The notes: generated by a model not told the origin, from the letters alone. 35,076 bases of DNA from Oscillospiraceae bacterium (GCA_017399625.1 JAFQBT010000049.1:1-35076); one strand, 5' to 3'; numbered from the stretch's first letter, positions 23,757 to 32,468 are shown. A program made the numbers and translations.

Positions 23757-24315
23757 AAAAATCCGGTTCCTTCCGGTTTTGCTTGCTGCACTGCTTGTTC
23801 TGACAATGGCAAGCGGTTCGGTTTTTGCCTATATGAAATCGAAAACCCCGGTGTTTGAAAATGAAATAATTCCTGCGGCTGTTACCTGCGAGACAGTGGA
23901 AGAAACGGACGCGGAAAAGAACATTAAAACCAGCATAAAAGTTAAAAATACCGGAAATATAGATGCCTATCTCCGGGTTTGCTTGGTGACTTACTGGGTG
24001 GATGAAAATGATAATATCATGCCGGTTCCTTCCGAAAAGCTGGATTTTAAATATTCGGATAATTGGGTCAAGGGCAGCAACGATATTTATTATTACAAAA
24101 GTGCGGTTGTTCCGGGAGCTTTGACGGAAGAGCTTCTTAAAGAGGCAGAGTCAATTAAGCTTAAAACCTATATTGCCGATGCTGAAAAAGGCACCACCTA
24201 TTATCAGAGAATCGACGTTTTTGCGGAAGCAATTCAGGCTCTCCCGATTGACGCGGTTAAAGAAAGCTGGAAAGTTACTTTTGACGGAAACGGACTTATA
24301 AGCGTTGTACCATAA
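23749..24315 (+). CDS. SipW-type exported small protein (188 aa)
   Basis: A secreted protein of 188 residues (189 if the preceding ATG at 23746 is used). A basic start and hydrophobic segment (about 6-25) end SGSVFAYMKSKT, a SipW-like cleavage region. The mature domain includes KTSIKVKNTGNIDAYLRVCL, the same strand type as the KLKNTGNVPIKYVL of the PPDTG protein. This places it with the TasA/CalY-like sandwich family. It then has VTYWVDENDNIMPV and a C-terminal helix QRIDVFAEAIQALPIDAVKE. There is no anchor. It overlaps the giant protein gene by eight bases with GGGAGGGG upstream, so translation is coupled, suggesting that the two proteins are made together and may interact. Confidence 0.8.
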   Translation: MNKKIRFLPVLLAALLVLTMASGSVFAYMKSKTPVFENEIIPAAVTCETVEETDAEKNIKTSIKVKNTGNIDAYLRVCLVTYWVDENDNIMPVPSEKLDFKYSDNWVKGSNDIYYYKSAVVPGALTEELLKEAESIKLKTYIADAEKGTTYYQRIDVFAEAIQALPIDAVKESWKVTFDGNGLISVVP

Positions 24316-24324
24316 AAAATTGCG

Positions 24325-24353
24325 AAGGCGGCGGAAAATCTGCCGCCTTTTTT
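24325..24353 (+). terminator. Terminator-like hairpin before the sortase gene
   Basis: An 8-bp stem (AAGGCGGC 24325-24332 with GCCGCCTT 24342-24349) and a nine-base loop lead into T6. It lies ten bases after the fourth exported-protein gene and immediately before the GGAGG of the sortase gene, so it may limit sortase expression to read-through. Confidence 0.78.
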
Positions 24354-24372
24354 CAAAAAAGGAGGGCGGAAA

Positions 24373-25122
24373 ATGAGGAAAAATTTAATAATTGCTCTGA
24401 TTTTCGTTCTTGCGGCGGTCCTCGTTTTTTCCTGCTTTATGATAGTTAAAGAGGTTTCCCGGAGGGAAAAGGAAAAGGACGATTTTGAAAAGCTTGAGGA
24501 ACTGGTTTCGTCCGAATCACCGGAACCGGAAAACGAAAATCCGGTGGAGGAACCGGAAGCAAAGCCCGCCTCAAAACGCAATCTTGCGCCGCTTTTCGAG
24601 CAGAATCCTGACTGCATCGGCTGGATTTATATCGAGGGAACCGCGGTGGATTATCCGGTAATGCATACTCCGGATGAGCCCCAGAGATACCTCCGGAAAA
24701 ATTTCGAAGGCGAATATGCCATGTCCGGCGTGCCTTTTCTTGAAGGGACAAGGGAACTTACGGATGACAGTATTGTGATTTACGGACACAATATGCTCAA
24801 CGGAACGATGTTTTCGGATATCACCCTTTATACGAGCAGGGAATATTTTGATGAGCACCCGGTGATTGAATTCGAAACCGCCGAAGGAGTAAAACTCTTT
24901 GACATTTTTGCGGTGGTCATGCTCAAGGATATCGATATCTGGTATTATTTCGATTCCGCATTGAACGCAGAGCATTTTGATGAAATGATTTCGGATATAA
25001 AATCACGTTCCCTTTATGAAACCGGAATTTATCCGGAATACGGAAAGCAGCTTCTGACCCTTTCCACATGTTACGGAGAGAACGATGAGGACAGAATTAT
25101 AATAATAGGAACAGAAAAATAA
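24373..25122 (+). CDS. srtB: Class B sortase
   Basis: A 249-residue membrane transpeptidase that cleaves a sorting motif between Thr and Gly and joins the protein to peptidoglycan. An N-terminal helix (about 5-25) and an acidic linker (about 35-65) precede the sortase domain. That domain opens with the class B pattern NPDCIGWIYIEGTAVDYPVM. The catalytic residues are His 139 (IVIYGHNM), Cys 233 (LLTLSTC) and Arg 241 (DEDRIIII). Length is typical for the class. AGGAGGG precedes the ATG. It is the last gene of the surface locus and the obvious enzyme for the PPDTG protein at 16508. It could instead act on proteins encoded elsewhere. Confidence 0.93.
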   Translation: MRKNLIIALIFVLAAVLVFSCFMIVKEVSRREKEKDDFEKLEELVSSESPEPENENPVEEPEAKPASKRNLAPLFEQNPDCIGWIYIEGTAVDYPVMHTPDEPQRYLRKNFEGEYAMSGVPFLEGTRELTDDSIVIYGHNMLNGTMFSDITLYTSREYFDEHPVIEFETAEGVKLFDIFAVVMLKDIDIWYYFDSALNAEHFDEMISDIKSRSLYETGIYPEYGKQLLTLSTCYGENDEDRIIIIGTEK

Positions 25123-25160
25123 AAATTTGAGCACGGAAAATTTTTCCGTGCTCAAATTTT
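25122..25160. terminator. Terminator ending the surface locus (TTTGAGCACGG palindrome)
   Basis: A 19-bp perfect inverted repeat (25122-25140 with 25142-25160) ends in a T-rich tract. It overlaps the sortase stop codon and shares the TTTGAGCACGG core with hairpins elsewhere in the window. Confidence 0.88.
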
Positions 25161-25219
25161 ATTCTGTGAATAATTGCCGCATTTTCAGGAAAAATATTCT
25201 TTGGAAAGGCGGCGTTTTT

Positions 25220-26608
25220 ATGAATATATCAACAGATCTTGAGGCCAACAAACTGCATTTTGATGCGCTTTTTTGTACCGAACGCAATTTTGATTTGAAG
25301 AAAAAGGAACTTGCCTTTGCAGGAAAATCCGCCGTGCTCTATATGATAGACGGCTTTCTCCGAAGCGATGTTCTTGAAAGGATTCTTGCAGAATTTACCG
25401 TTCTTAAAACCGGCGATGCGGATTCGGAAAAGGAGTTTTTCGAAAATCATATTCCTTTTGCCGGCGTGAGCACCGAATCCGACGATAAGGAAATAGTGAC
25501 CGCGGTGCTCAGCGGAAGAACCGTGCTCATGGTGGATGGTTTCGCAAATGCATTTGTTTTTGAACTGCGGAATTATCCCCAGCGGGATAATGCGGAACCT
25601 GACCGGGACAAAGTCCTGCGCGGTTCCAGGGATGGTTTTACCGAAACAATGCTTTTCAATGCGGCGCTTATCCGCAGGAGAATCCGCGACTGCGACCTGA
25701 GCATCGAATATCAGAGCATCGGAACCTATTCAAAAACCGACGTCGCACTTTGCTACCTCAGCGGCAAGGTGGACAAAACAATGCTCAATGACGTCCGCAC
25801 AAAAATAAAAACATCGAAAATTGAAGCCCTCACCATGAGCCAGGAGGACATGGCAAACGTAATAAACGGAAAACAGCGCTGGAATCCGTTTCCGAAATAT
25901 AAATTCACGGAAAGACCGGATGTTGCGGTTGCCCAAATAATGCAGGGCGACCTTATTGTTCTGGTGGACAACACCCCGACCGCAATGATAATGCCGGCGA
26001 CGATTTTTGATATTGCCGAGGATGCAAACGATTATTACTTTCCGCCGCTGACCGGGGCATATCTCCGCATAACCCGCATACTGACGATGATAGTCACCCT
26101 TTTTGTAACTCCGGTCTGGCTTCTTGCCCTTGAATATCCGGAATTTGTTCCGGAAATGTTCCGCTTCGTCCTCGTTACGGAAAATCAGAACATCCCGATA
26201 GTCTGGCAGCTTCTGATACTCGAATTTGTGATCGACGGGCTCAAGCTTTCGTCCCTCAACACCCCGGGAATGCTTTCTTCAACTTTTTCGATAATCGCCG
26301 GCATAATCGTAAGCGATTTTGCGGTAAAAAGCGGCTGGTTCGCTTCGGAAACAATGCTCTATATGGCGTTTGTTGCAATGGCGAATTACAGCCAGCCGGG
26401 ATATGAACTGGGCTATGCAATAAAATTCATGCGGATGTTCATGCTTGTCGGAACGGCGATTTTCGGAATATGGGGTTTCCTTGGGGGAATCGCCCTTACG
26501 GTTTATCTTCTTCTTTCAACAAAAATCCATGGGAAAGAGGGATATTTTTCTCCGATAATTCCTTTTTCGCCGAAAGGAATCGCAAAACTCCTTTTTCGGC
26601 TGAAATAA
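25220..26608 (+). CDS. Spore germination protein, SpoVAF/GerA family
   Basis: A 462-residue membrane protein of the GerA family. A soluble N-terminal half (about 1-265) includes FRSDVLERILAEF-like helices and GRTVLMVDGFANAFVFELRN. The conserved transition RPDVAVAQIMQGDLIVLVDNTPTAMIMPATIF leads into five or six membrane helices (about 285-440). The region between them (FDIAEDANDYYFPP) fits SpoVAF better than GerAA, where a nutrient-receptor signature is usual. SpoVAF works with the SpoVA channel in dipicolinic acid release during germination. No GerB or GerC homologue or other spoVA gene adjoins it. ATG 25220 follows GGAAAGGCGGCG; an earlier in-frame ATG at 25127 lies within the terminator. 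It marks the organism as probably spore-forming. Confidence 0.85.
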   Translation: MNISTDLEANKLHFDALFCTERNFDLKKKELAFAGKSAVLYMIDGFLRSDVLERILAEFTVLKTGDADSEKEFFENHIPFAGVSTESDDKEIVTAVLSGRTVLMVDGFANAFVFELRNYPQRDNAEPDRDKVLRGSRDGFTETMLFNAALIRRRIRDCDLSIEYQSIGTYSKTDVALCYLSGKVDKTMLNDVRTKIKTSKIEALTMSQEDMANVINGKQRWNPFPKYKFTERPDVAVAQIMQGDLIVLVDNTPTAMIMPATIFDIAEDANDYYFPPLTGAYLRITRILTMIVTLFVTPVWLLALEYPEFVPEMFRFVLVTENQNIPIVWQLLILEFVIDGLKLSSLNTPGMLSSTFSIIAGIIVSDFAVKSGWFASETMLYMAFVAMANYSQPGYELGYAIKFMRMFMLVGTAIFGIWGFLGGIALTVYLLLSTKIHGKEGYFSPIIPFSPKGIAKLLFRLK

Positions 26609-26657
26609 GCTTTTCCGGAATATTTTTTACAAAATTTTTAACAATTCGATAATAATA

Positions 26658-26686
26658 TTGAAATAGGAATAAAAATAAGTTATTAT
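26658..26686 (+). promoter_or_regulatory. Sigma-A promoter for the MBOAT-DHHW operon
   Basis: TTGAAA (26658-26663) and TATTAT (26681-26686) are separated by exactly 17 bp, 79 bp before the start codon. Confidence 0.7.
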
Positions 26687-26765
26687 TAGTTTACTGTCGA
26701 AACAAAAAGATCGCTTGAAAACGACATCAGATAAATAAAACATTATAAGGACGGAAGACAAAATT

Positions 26766-28166
26766 ATGGTATTTGCAAACTTGTTTTTTCTCTATCTGTT
26801 TTTGCCGGTTAACCTTATTCTCTATTTCGGAACAAAAAACAGAGCCTTCAGAAACGCAGTTCTGATTTTCTTTTCGCTTTTCTTCTATGCATGGGGAGAA
26901 CCCGTCTGGGTAACTCTTCTTATTTTCAGCGCAACAATTGACTATTTCCACGGATTGATAATTGAAAAAAACAGAGGAAAAATCGGCGCAAAACTTGCGC
27001 TTATTTCCTCGCTTGTTCTCAATCTCGGTCTCCTTGGAATCTTCAAATACAGCGGATTTTTCGTGGAAAACTTCAACTTCCTCACCGGACTTGATCTTCC
27101 TGTTCCGGAATTTGCGCTGCCCATCGGTATCAGCTTCTATACTTTCCAGACCCTCAGCTACACCATTGACGTTTATAAAGGCAACGTTGAACCCCAGCAT
27201 AACTACATGAAATTCTTCATGTATGTTTCGCTTTATACCCAGCTTGTTGCAGGTCCTATCGTAAGATATGCGGACGTTGCGATTGAAGTCAACAACCGTC
27301 AGGAAAATCTTGATGATATCTGGTCCGGAACTTCCAGATTCCTTGTTGGTCTTACCAAAAAGGTTTTCATTGCGAACGTTGCGGGACAGTTTGCCGAAAC
27401 CTATCTCACCGGCGACCTTACTTCGAGGAGCACCGCCGCGGTCTGGTTCGGCATTCTTATGTTCTCCATCCAGATTTATTACGATTTCTCCGGTTATTCC
27501 GATATGGCAATCGGCCTTGGAAAAATCTTCGGATTCCATTTCCTTGAAAACTTCAACTATCCCTATATTGCCCGTTCCGCCACCGAATTCTGGAGAAGAT
27601 GGCATATGTCCCTTGGCGGATTCTTCCGTGACTATGTCTATATTCCCCTTGGAGGCAACAGAAAGCACCAGATCCTCAACCTTTTCATCGTATGGTTCCT
27701 CACCGGTTTCTGGCATGGCGCAAGCTGGAACTTCATTTTCTGGGGACTCTGGTTCGGAGTTCTTATCATTATCGAAAAACTTTTCCTTCTCAAATGGCTC
27801 AAAAAACTTCCGGTCATTTCGAACATCTATCTTCTCTTCGTTGCCGTCATCGGCTGGGTAATGTTCTATTTCGAGGACATGGGAAAAATGATGGATTGCC
27901 TTGCGGTCATGTTTGGAGCAAAAGGCACCGGATTCTGGGATATCTCCCTTGAGCTCACACTTCTCGGCAATATCTTCTGGATCATTCTTGCGGTTGCGTT
28001 CTGCATGCCAATTGTTCCGGCGGTCAAAAAATTCATCGAAGACCGTCCGAAACTTCAGATGCCCGCAAAAATCATTCAGATTCCCGCGAACGCGGTTATG
28101 CTTATCGTAAACACCGCTCTTCTTGTCGGTATGAGCTATAACCCGTTCCTCTACTATAAATTCTGA
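26766..28166 (+). CDS. MBOAT family O-acyltransferase (AlgI/PatA/DltB-like)
   Basis: A 466-residue polytopic membrane enzyme with about ten to twelve helices. It would move an acetyl or similar acyl group across the membrane for attachment to a surface polymer. The family signature is clear: SFYTFQTLSYTIDVYKG (about 123-139), VAGPIVRYAD, IQIYYDFSGYSDMAIGLGKI, SATEFWRRWHMSLGGFFRDY with His 280, and FLTGFWHGASWNFIFWG with catalytic His 317. Length matches AlgI-type members. It stands 20 bp before a DHHW-family gene, the usual extracellular partner, and has its own promoter. Whether the acceptor is an exopolysaccharide, peptidoglycan or teichoic acid cannot be read from the sequence; no dltA or dltC is near, so D-alanylation is unlikely. 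Confidence 0.93.
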   Translation: MVFANLFFLYLFLPVNLILYFGTKNRAFRNAVLIFFSLFFYAWGEPVWVTLLIFSATIDYFHGLIIEKNRGKIGAKLALISSLVLNLGLLGIFKYSGFFVENFNFLTGLDLPVPEFALPIGISFYTFQTLSYTIDVYKGNVEPQHNYMKFFMYVSLYTQLVAGPIVRYADVAIEVNNRQENLDDIWSGTSRFLVGLTKKVFIANVAGQFAETYLTGDLTSRSTAAVWFGILMFSIQIYYDFSGYSDMAIGLGKIFGFHFLENFNYPYIARSATEFWRRWHMSLGGFFRDYVYIPLGGNRKHQILNLFIVWFLTGFWHGASWNFIFWGLWFGVLIIIEKLFLLKWLKKLPVISNIYLLFVAVIGWVMFYFEDMGKMMDCLAVMFGAKGTGFWDISLELTLLGNIFWIILAVAFCMPIVPAVKKFIEDRPKLQMPAKIIQIPANAVMLIVNTALLVGMSYNPFLYYKF

Positions 28167-28186
28167 CGAAAGGAGGCAGCTTCTTA

Positions 28187-29638
28187 ATGAAAATCGATAA
28201 ACACGCCTATGGCGAAGATTATAACAAGGAACGCAACGAAAAAATCGTAAAAATCGCAAGCGTTGCGGTCTGCTGCCTTCTCATCACGGTAATAGGAATC
28301 CTTGCATGGGCTCTGCCCCAGCCGACCTATTCCGAATATGAAAAGCGCGACCTCAACCAGATGCCCGAATTCAGCTTTGAATCCCTTTTCAAAGGGGAAT
28401 ATACCCTTGGGATCGAGCTTGCCTATGCAGATACCTTCACATTCCGTGAAAGTTTTGTAAAGCTCCAGTCCATGATCGAGGATATGCGCGGAATCCATAT
28501 TGACGGCGCGCAGATCTATGGACCGGTTCCCGGAACCACCGGCGATGAAATTCCGCCTTCTTCCGAAAACAGTTCCTCCGAACCGGAAAGCAGACCCGAA
28601 AGCGAACCTTCCGTCGATCCTTCCATCGGAAGCGAAAGCCAGCCGGAAAATCCGGTTTCCTCCGAAAGCAGCTCTTCCGAAGAGGAACAGCCTCCGGTTG
28701 ACGAAGGGGAACAGGGCGAAACCGTTGCCGGAATTTTCGTTTATAAAGGCATTGCCTTCGAACTTTTCGGCGGAAGCAAATCCGCAGCGGAGTATTACGC
28801 ATCCGTTGTGAATAAATACGGCGACGCTTTCGGAAGCGGAGTTAAAGTTTACAACATGGTCATCCCGAAGCACGCGGAATTCTATCCCTTCCCGAGAAGA
28901 TACCAGAACATCTCCAATTCCGAAAAGGACAGCATTGATTACATCTATTCCATGTATGACGGCGACGTTATTCCTGTTGATGCTTACAGCGTCCTCGAAG
29001 CGCATAAGGACGAATATCTTTATTTCAGCACCGACCACCACTGGACCGGACTCGGCGCATATTATGCCTATACCGCATTCATGGAAGCGGCGGGACTTGA
29101 TTATTACGATTATGATTCCTATACCAAGCACACCATAACCGGCTTCCTCGGAACACTTTATTCCGGAACGAATATGGCAAAAGCACTTGAGGAAAACCCG
29201 GACTATGTTGAATGGTGCGAATTCCCGGTGGCGAACAAAACTTATCAGTATAACAAAGGCGATCTTGCGAATTATTTCGCTTCCTCCGTAATGCACGGTT
29301 ACGCAAGCGGACCCTATTCCTACGGCGTATTCCTCGGCGGTGACTATCCGCTCACCATAATCAAAACAAACGTCAACAACGGCAGGAAACTTGTTATCAT
29401 CAAGGAATCCTACGGCAACGCACCCGCAACCTTTATTGCCGCAGGTTTTGAGGAAACCTATGTTGTTGATGAAAGATATTACGACGGAAATATCGTTGAC
29501 CTTGTTGAAAACCGCGGAATCACCGACGTTCTCATAATCAACAACTGCGCCGCAGCAAACACCAAATTCCATATCGCAAATATCGAAAGCCTTCTCACCC
29601 AGAGCTATTCCGGCGCAATCGCCTATCCGGAGGATTAA
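28187..29638 (+). CDS. DHHW family protein, SGNH/AlgX-like partner of the MBOAT
   Basis: A 483-residue protein with one N-terminal membrane helix (about 22-45) and a large extracytoplasmic domain. The motif DHHW (about residues 283-286, in STDHHWTGLGAYYAY) names the family and corresponds to the Asp-His part of an SGNH-like active site in AlgX/AlgJ proteins. MVIPKHAEFYPF, VIIKESYGNA and IINNCAAANTKF also fit. A Ser/Glu/Pro-rich insertion (about 122-178) is low complexity and probably flexible. Relatives finish polymer O-acetylation begun by the MBOAT protein. GGAGG precedes the ATG and the gene directly follows the MBOAT gene, so they form one unit. Confidence 0.88.
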   Translation: MKIDKHAYGEDYNKERNEKIVKIASVAVCCLLITVIGILAWALPQPTYSEYEKRDLNQMPEFSFESLFKGEYTLGIELAYADTFTFRESFVKLQSMIEDMRGIHIDGAQIYGPVPGTTGDEIPPSSENSSSEPESRPESEPSVDPSIGSESQPENPVSSESSSSEEEQPPVDEGEQGETVAGIFVYKGIAFELFGGSKSAAEYYASVVNKYGDAFGSGVKVYNMVIPKHAEFYPFPRRYQNISNSEKDSIDYIYSMYDGDVIPVDAYSVLEAHKDEYLYFSTDHHWTGLGAYYAYTAFMEAAGLDYYDYDSYTKHTITGFLGTLYSGTNMAKALEENPDYVEWCEFPVANKTYQYNKGDLANYFASSVMHGYASGPYSYGVFLGGDYPLTIIKTNVNNGRKLVIIKESYGNAPATFIAAGFEETYVVDERYYDGNIVDLVENRGITDVLIINNCAAANTKFHIANIESLLTQSYSGAIAYPED

Positions 29639-29640
29639 AA

Positions 29641-31032
29641 ATGGAGAAGAAACTTCTGATTAAAGAAAACAGTTTTATCGAAACCGAAATTACCGCTGTC
29701 ACCAATGAGGGCAGCGGTGTTTCGCGTTATGAAGGAATGGTGGTTTTTACACCGCTTACAGCTCCCGGTGACCTTGCAAAAGTCAAAGTTGCAAAGGTCG
29801 GAAAAAACTGCATCTACGGCGAGCTCGATTCCGTGCTCAAAGCCTCTCCGGAGCGCATTGACCCGGACTGTGAAGTTTTCGGCGAATGCGGCGGATGTTC
29901 CCTCCGCCATATGAAATATGAAGCAGAGCTCCGGGAAAAAACAAGCTGGGTGCGCGACCACGTTCAGCGAATCGGCGGATTCGATATCGAACCTCTTCCG
30001 GCAATTGCTTCTCCGAAAACGAAAGAATACCGCAACAAAGCCATTTATCAGGTTGGAAAAGGCAAAAACGGCGAACCGGTTTTCGGTTTTTACCGCAAAA
30101 AAAGCCACGATGTAATGGACTGCAAAAACTGTAAATTACAGCCGAAAGAGTTTTCGGATATTCTCACCGCTATCGGCTTTTTTGTAAAACAGAATAAAAT
30201 TTCCATCTATGACGAGCGCACCCACAGCGGACTTCTGCGCGCGGTTTACATAAGAAAAGGCGAAGTCACCGGCGAAACCGGAATCTGCCTCGTGCTCAAC
30301 GGAGATAAACTCCCCGGTGAAAAACTTCTTGTTTCACTTCTGAGCACACAGTTCAAAAATATTGTGAGCATCGTGCTCAACACCAACAAGGAACGTACAA
30401 ACGTTGTGCTCGGAAAGAAATCCAGAACGATTTTCGGAAAGGACGGCATCACCGACGTCCTCTGCGGAGTAACGGTTGATATTTCTCCCGCCGCTTTTTA
30501 TCAGGTCAACCATTCCGGCGCGGAAATCCTTTATAAAACCGCCGCAGATTTTGCGGAACTTTCCGGCGGAGAACTTGTTCTCGATCTTTATTGCGGAGCG
30601 GGAACCATTGGCCTTTCCATGGCTGAAAAAGCCGGAAAACTTATCGGAGTCGAAATCGTTCCGGAAGCTGTTGAAAACGCGAAAATCAACGCAGAGCGAA
30701 TGGGCATTAAAAATGCGGAATTTATCTGCGGAGATGCGGGGACGGCCGCTGCGGAACTTGAAAAGCGCGGAACGGCTCCGGACGTGATAATTCTTGACCC
30801 GCCGAGAAAAGGCTGCAGCGAGGATACTCTCGAGGCTGTGGCAGCAATGAATCCGAAGAGGGTCGTCTATGTTTCCTGCAACACCGCCACAATGGCAAGG
30901 GATTTTAAAATAATGCAGAGCCTCGGCTATGAACCGGAAAAAGTCCAGCCGGTGGATATGTTCCCGAGAACCGCTCATGTTGAGGGAGTAGGAGTGTTTT
31001 GCAGGAAACAAGAAAGTATGAAGGTGGTCTGA
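29641..31032 (+). CDS. rlmD: 23S rRNA (uracil-5-)-methyltransferase, RlmD/RlmCD type
   Basis: A 463-residue SAM-dependent enzyme making 5-methyluridine in 23S rRNA. A TRAM RNA-binding domain (about 1-60) comes first. A 4Fe-4S site follows with Cys 77, 83, 86 (CEVFGECGGCSLRH) and Cys 161 or 164 (CKNCKLQ). The Rossmann methyltransferase domain has ELVLDLYCGAGTIGLSMA, VIILDPPRKGCSEDTLEA and the nucleophile Cys 413 in VYVSCNTATMARDF, ending with DMFPRTAHVEGVGVF. In low-GC Gram-positives one such enzyme (RlmCD) may modify two uridines. It begins two bases after the DHHW stop and is immediately followed by the M60-like lipoprotein gene, a spacing that seems functionally incidental. Confidence 0.93.
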   Translation: MEKKLLIKENSFIETEITAVTNEGSGVSRYEGMVVFTPLTAPGDLAKVKVAKVGKNCIYGELDSVLKASPERIDPDCEVFGECGGCSLRHMKYEAELREKTSWVRDHVQRIGGFDIEPLPAIASPKTKEYRNKAIYQVGKGKNGEPVFGFYRKKSHDVMDCKNCKLQPKEFSDILTAIGFFVKQNKISIYDERTHSGLLRAVYIRKGEVTGETGICLVLNGDKLPGEKLLVSLLSTQFKNIVSIVLNTNKERTNVVLGKKSRTIFGKDGITDVLCGVTVDISPAAFYQVNHSGAEILYKTAADFAELSGGELVLDLYCGAGTIGLSMAEKAGKLIGVEIVPEAVENAKINAERMGIKNAEFICGDAGTAAAELEKRGTAPDVIILDPPRKGCSEDTLEAVAAMNPKRVVYVSCNTATMARDFKIMQSLGYEPEKVQPVDMFPRTAHVEGVGVFCRKQESMKVV

Positions 31033-32310
31033 ATGCTTAAAAAAAATAAGTTTTTTCTTTTATTTGCGGTAATGCTTTTTCTTTGCGCTTCATGCGCGGA
31101 AAGTGAGGTGCCCGAGGCGAGCAGCGGAATAACAGTTTCTGAAAACAAAATATCAAAAATATCAGAAGATATAACCCCCGGAATATACGTTTTTTATAAC
31201 GAAGAAAAAAACGCCTATCTTTCGTTTGAAGACAGAAAACTGATATTCAGCGAAATTCCGCAAAACTGGGTAATAAAGGAAGACGGCAAGAAAAAATTTC
31301 ACATATATGCTGAAAAAACGGAGCTTCTTCTTGATATAGACAACGCGTTTATAAACGAAGGAACAGAAATAAAAATCTGGGAATTTACCGGATATGACGT
31401 CCAGTCATGGGATCTTGAAGGAAACGAAAACTCAACATATTCTGTTCTTTGCGGAGCGGACAACAGCTTTTGCCTTGGTTTTGCTGAAGGTGCCCAGCTT
31501 CAAAAACGCGATGAAAACAACCGGACACAGGAATGGAAAATAATAAAAGTTGCTGACCCGGAGAAAAACTACTATTCATGTTCAAGCGGCGGCGGAATAA
31601 TTGAACTTCAGCTTCCTGCCGACATAACCGAAGTGATTTCGAAGGAAAGAATTGAGGATTGGGCGGAAAACCTTGAAAAAGCATTTTATACCTTTTATGA
31701 GCTTACAGGTCATAAACCCTACGAAACAATAATTGTTGAAGCTTATAAACCGGGACAACATATTGGATATGTCTATCCGAATTCAAATATAATCCACATT
31801 GACTGTGATTTTATACGCGAAGATCTTGGAAAAATGGCTGTTCGGGAAATTGATTGGAATTTTTGCGCGCTTCATGAAATGGGGCATATGTTTGATTTTG
31901 GAATGCCCTGGAATTTTGAAAGAGAAGTTATGACGGATCTTAAAGTCGCGTATGTTCTTGAGATAAACGGAGCTTCTGCCGTGCCTTCGGAATTTGATGA
32001 ATCCTATAATTTTTATGGAAAAGATATAATGAAAGCCTATGGAATGCTGGGTTCGGGTTTTTCAGAAACTTATGATGTATATAGTTGTGCCCTTCGCTTT
32101 CTCGAAATAAAGGAAGAAATCGGATGGGAACCTTTTGTCAAGGCTTTTCATTATCTTAAAGAAAACGAAAGCGAATATCTGAACGTTTCAAATGCACAAA
32201 AATTTGAAAATTTTGTTGATCTGCTTTCTCTTTACAGCGGAACCTATATCAGAAACGAGTTTTCTCAAAACGAATGGCAGTGCATAATTGACGCCGCAAT
32301 TAAACAGTGA
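31033..32310 (+). CDS. Lipoprotein with ricin-type lectin domain and M60-like HExxH metallopeptidase
   Basis: A 425-residue surface lipoprotein. The signal peptide has lipobox LCASC (Cys 21). Residues about 48-175 look like a beta-trefoil lectin: three QxW motifs occur at 77-79 (QNW), 124-126 (QSW) and 166-168 (QEW), the ricin-B hallmark. Residues about 190-425 contain HEMGH (281-285) followed by glutamates at 296 and 298, fitting the HExxHx(8,28)E motif of M60-like gluzincins. Many M60-like enzymes cleave mucin-type glycoproteins. The lectin would hold the enzyme on a glycan. AAGGTGG precedes the ATG, which directly follows the rlmD stop. Its codons are richer in ATA, TTT and AAA than those of the neighbours, hinting at acquisition. 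The family assignment is by motif only. Confidence 0.75.
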   Translation: MLKKNKFFLLFAVMLFLCASCAESEVPEASSGITVSENKISKISEDITPGIYVFYNEEKNAYLSFEDRKLIFSEIPQNWVIKEDGKKKFHIYAEKTELLLDIDNAFINEGTEIKIWEFTGYDVQSWDLEGNENSTYSVLCGADNSFCLGFAEGAQLQKRDENNRTQEWKIIKVADPEKNYYSCSSGGGIIELQLPADITEVISKERIEDWAENLEKAFYTFYELTGHKPYETIIVEAYKPGQHIGYVYPNSNIIHIDCDFIREDLGKMAVREIDWNFCALHEMGHMFDFGMPWNFEREVMTDLKVAYVLEINGASAVPSEFDESYNFYGKDIMKAYGMLGSGFSETYDVYSCALRFLEIKEEIGWEPFVKAFHYLKENESEYLNVSNAQKFENFVDLLSLYSGTYIRNEFSQNEWQCIIDAAIKQ

Positions 32311-32468
32311 AAAGTAAAACGTTGAATAAACTCAGCAATTGTTTTTTAGTGCTTTACGGAACATCCGGGGCTGAAACTGCAAAGATGTTCTGAAATATTA
32401 TAAAAACATTTTGATGAATTAATCTGATATTTTATCAAATACTTTCTTTAATGAAAGGAGTGTCCTCA

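Noticed and set aside
26766-28166. DltB of a D-alanylation operon
   Set aside because: No dltA, dltC or dltD gene is adjacent; the partner is a DHHW protein, which fits polymer O-acetylation.
26727-28259. A 510-residue minus-strand frame opposite the MBOAT gene
   Set aside because: The MBOAT frame has its own promoter and catalytic motifs. The antisense frame has a charged, low-order composition and no Shine-Dalgarno.
28184-29572. A 462-residue minus-strand frame opposite the DHHW gene
   Set aside because: Open only because of codon bias on the other strand; the DHHW motif and GGAGG support the plus strand.
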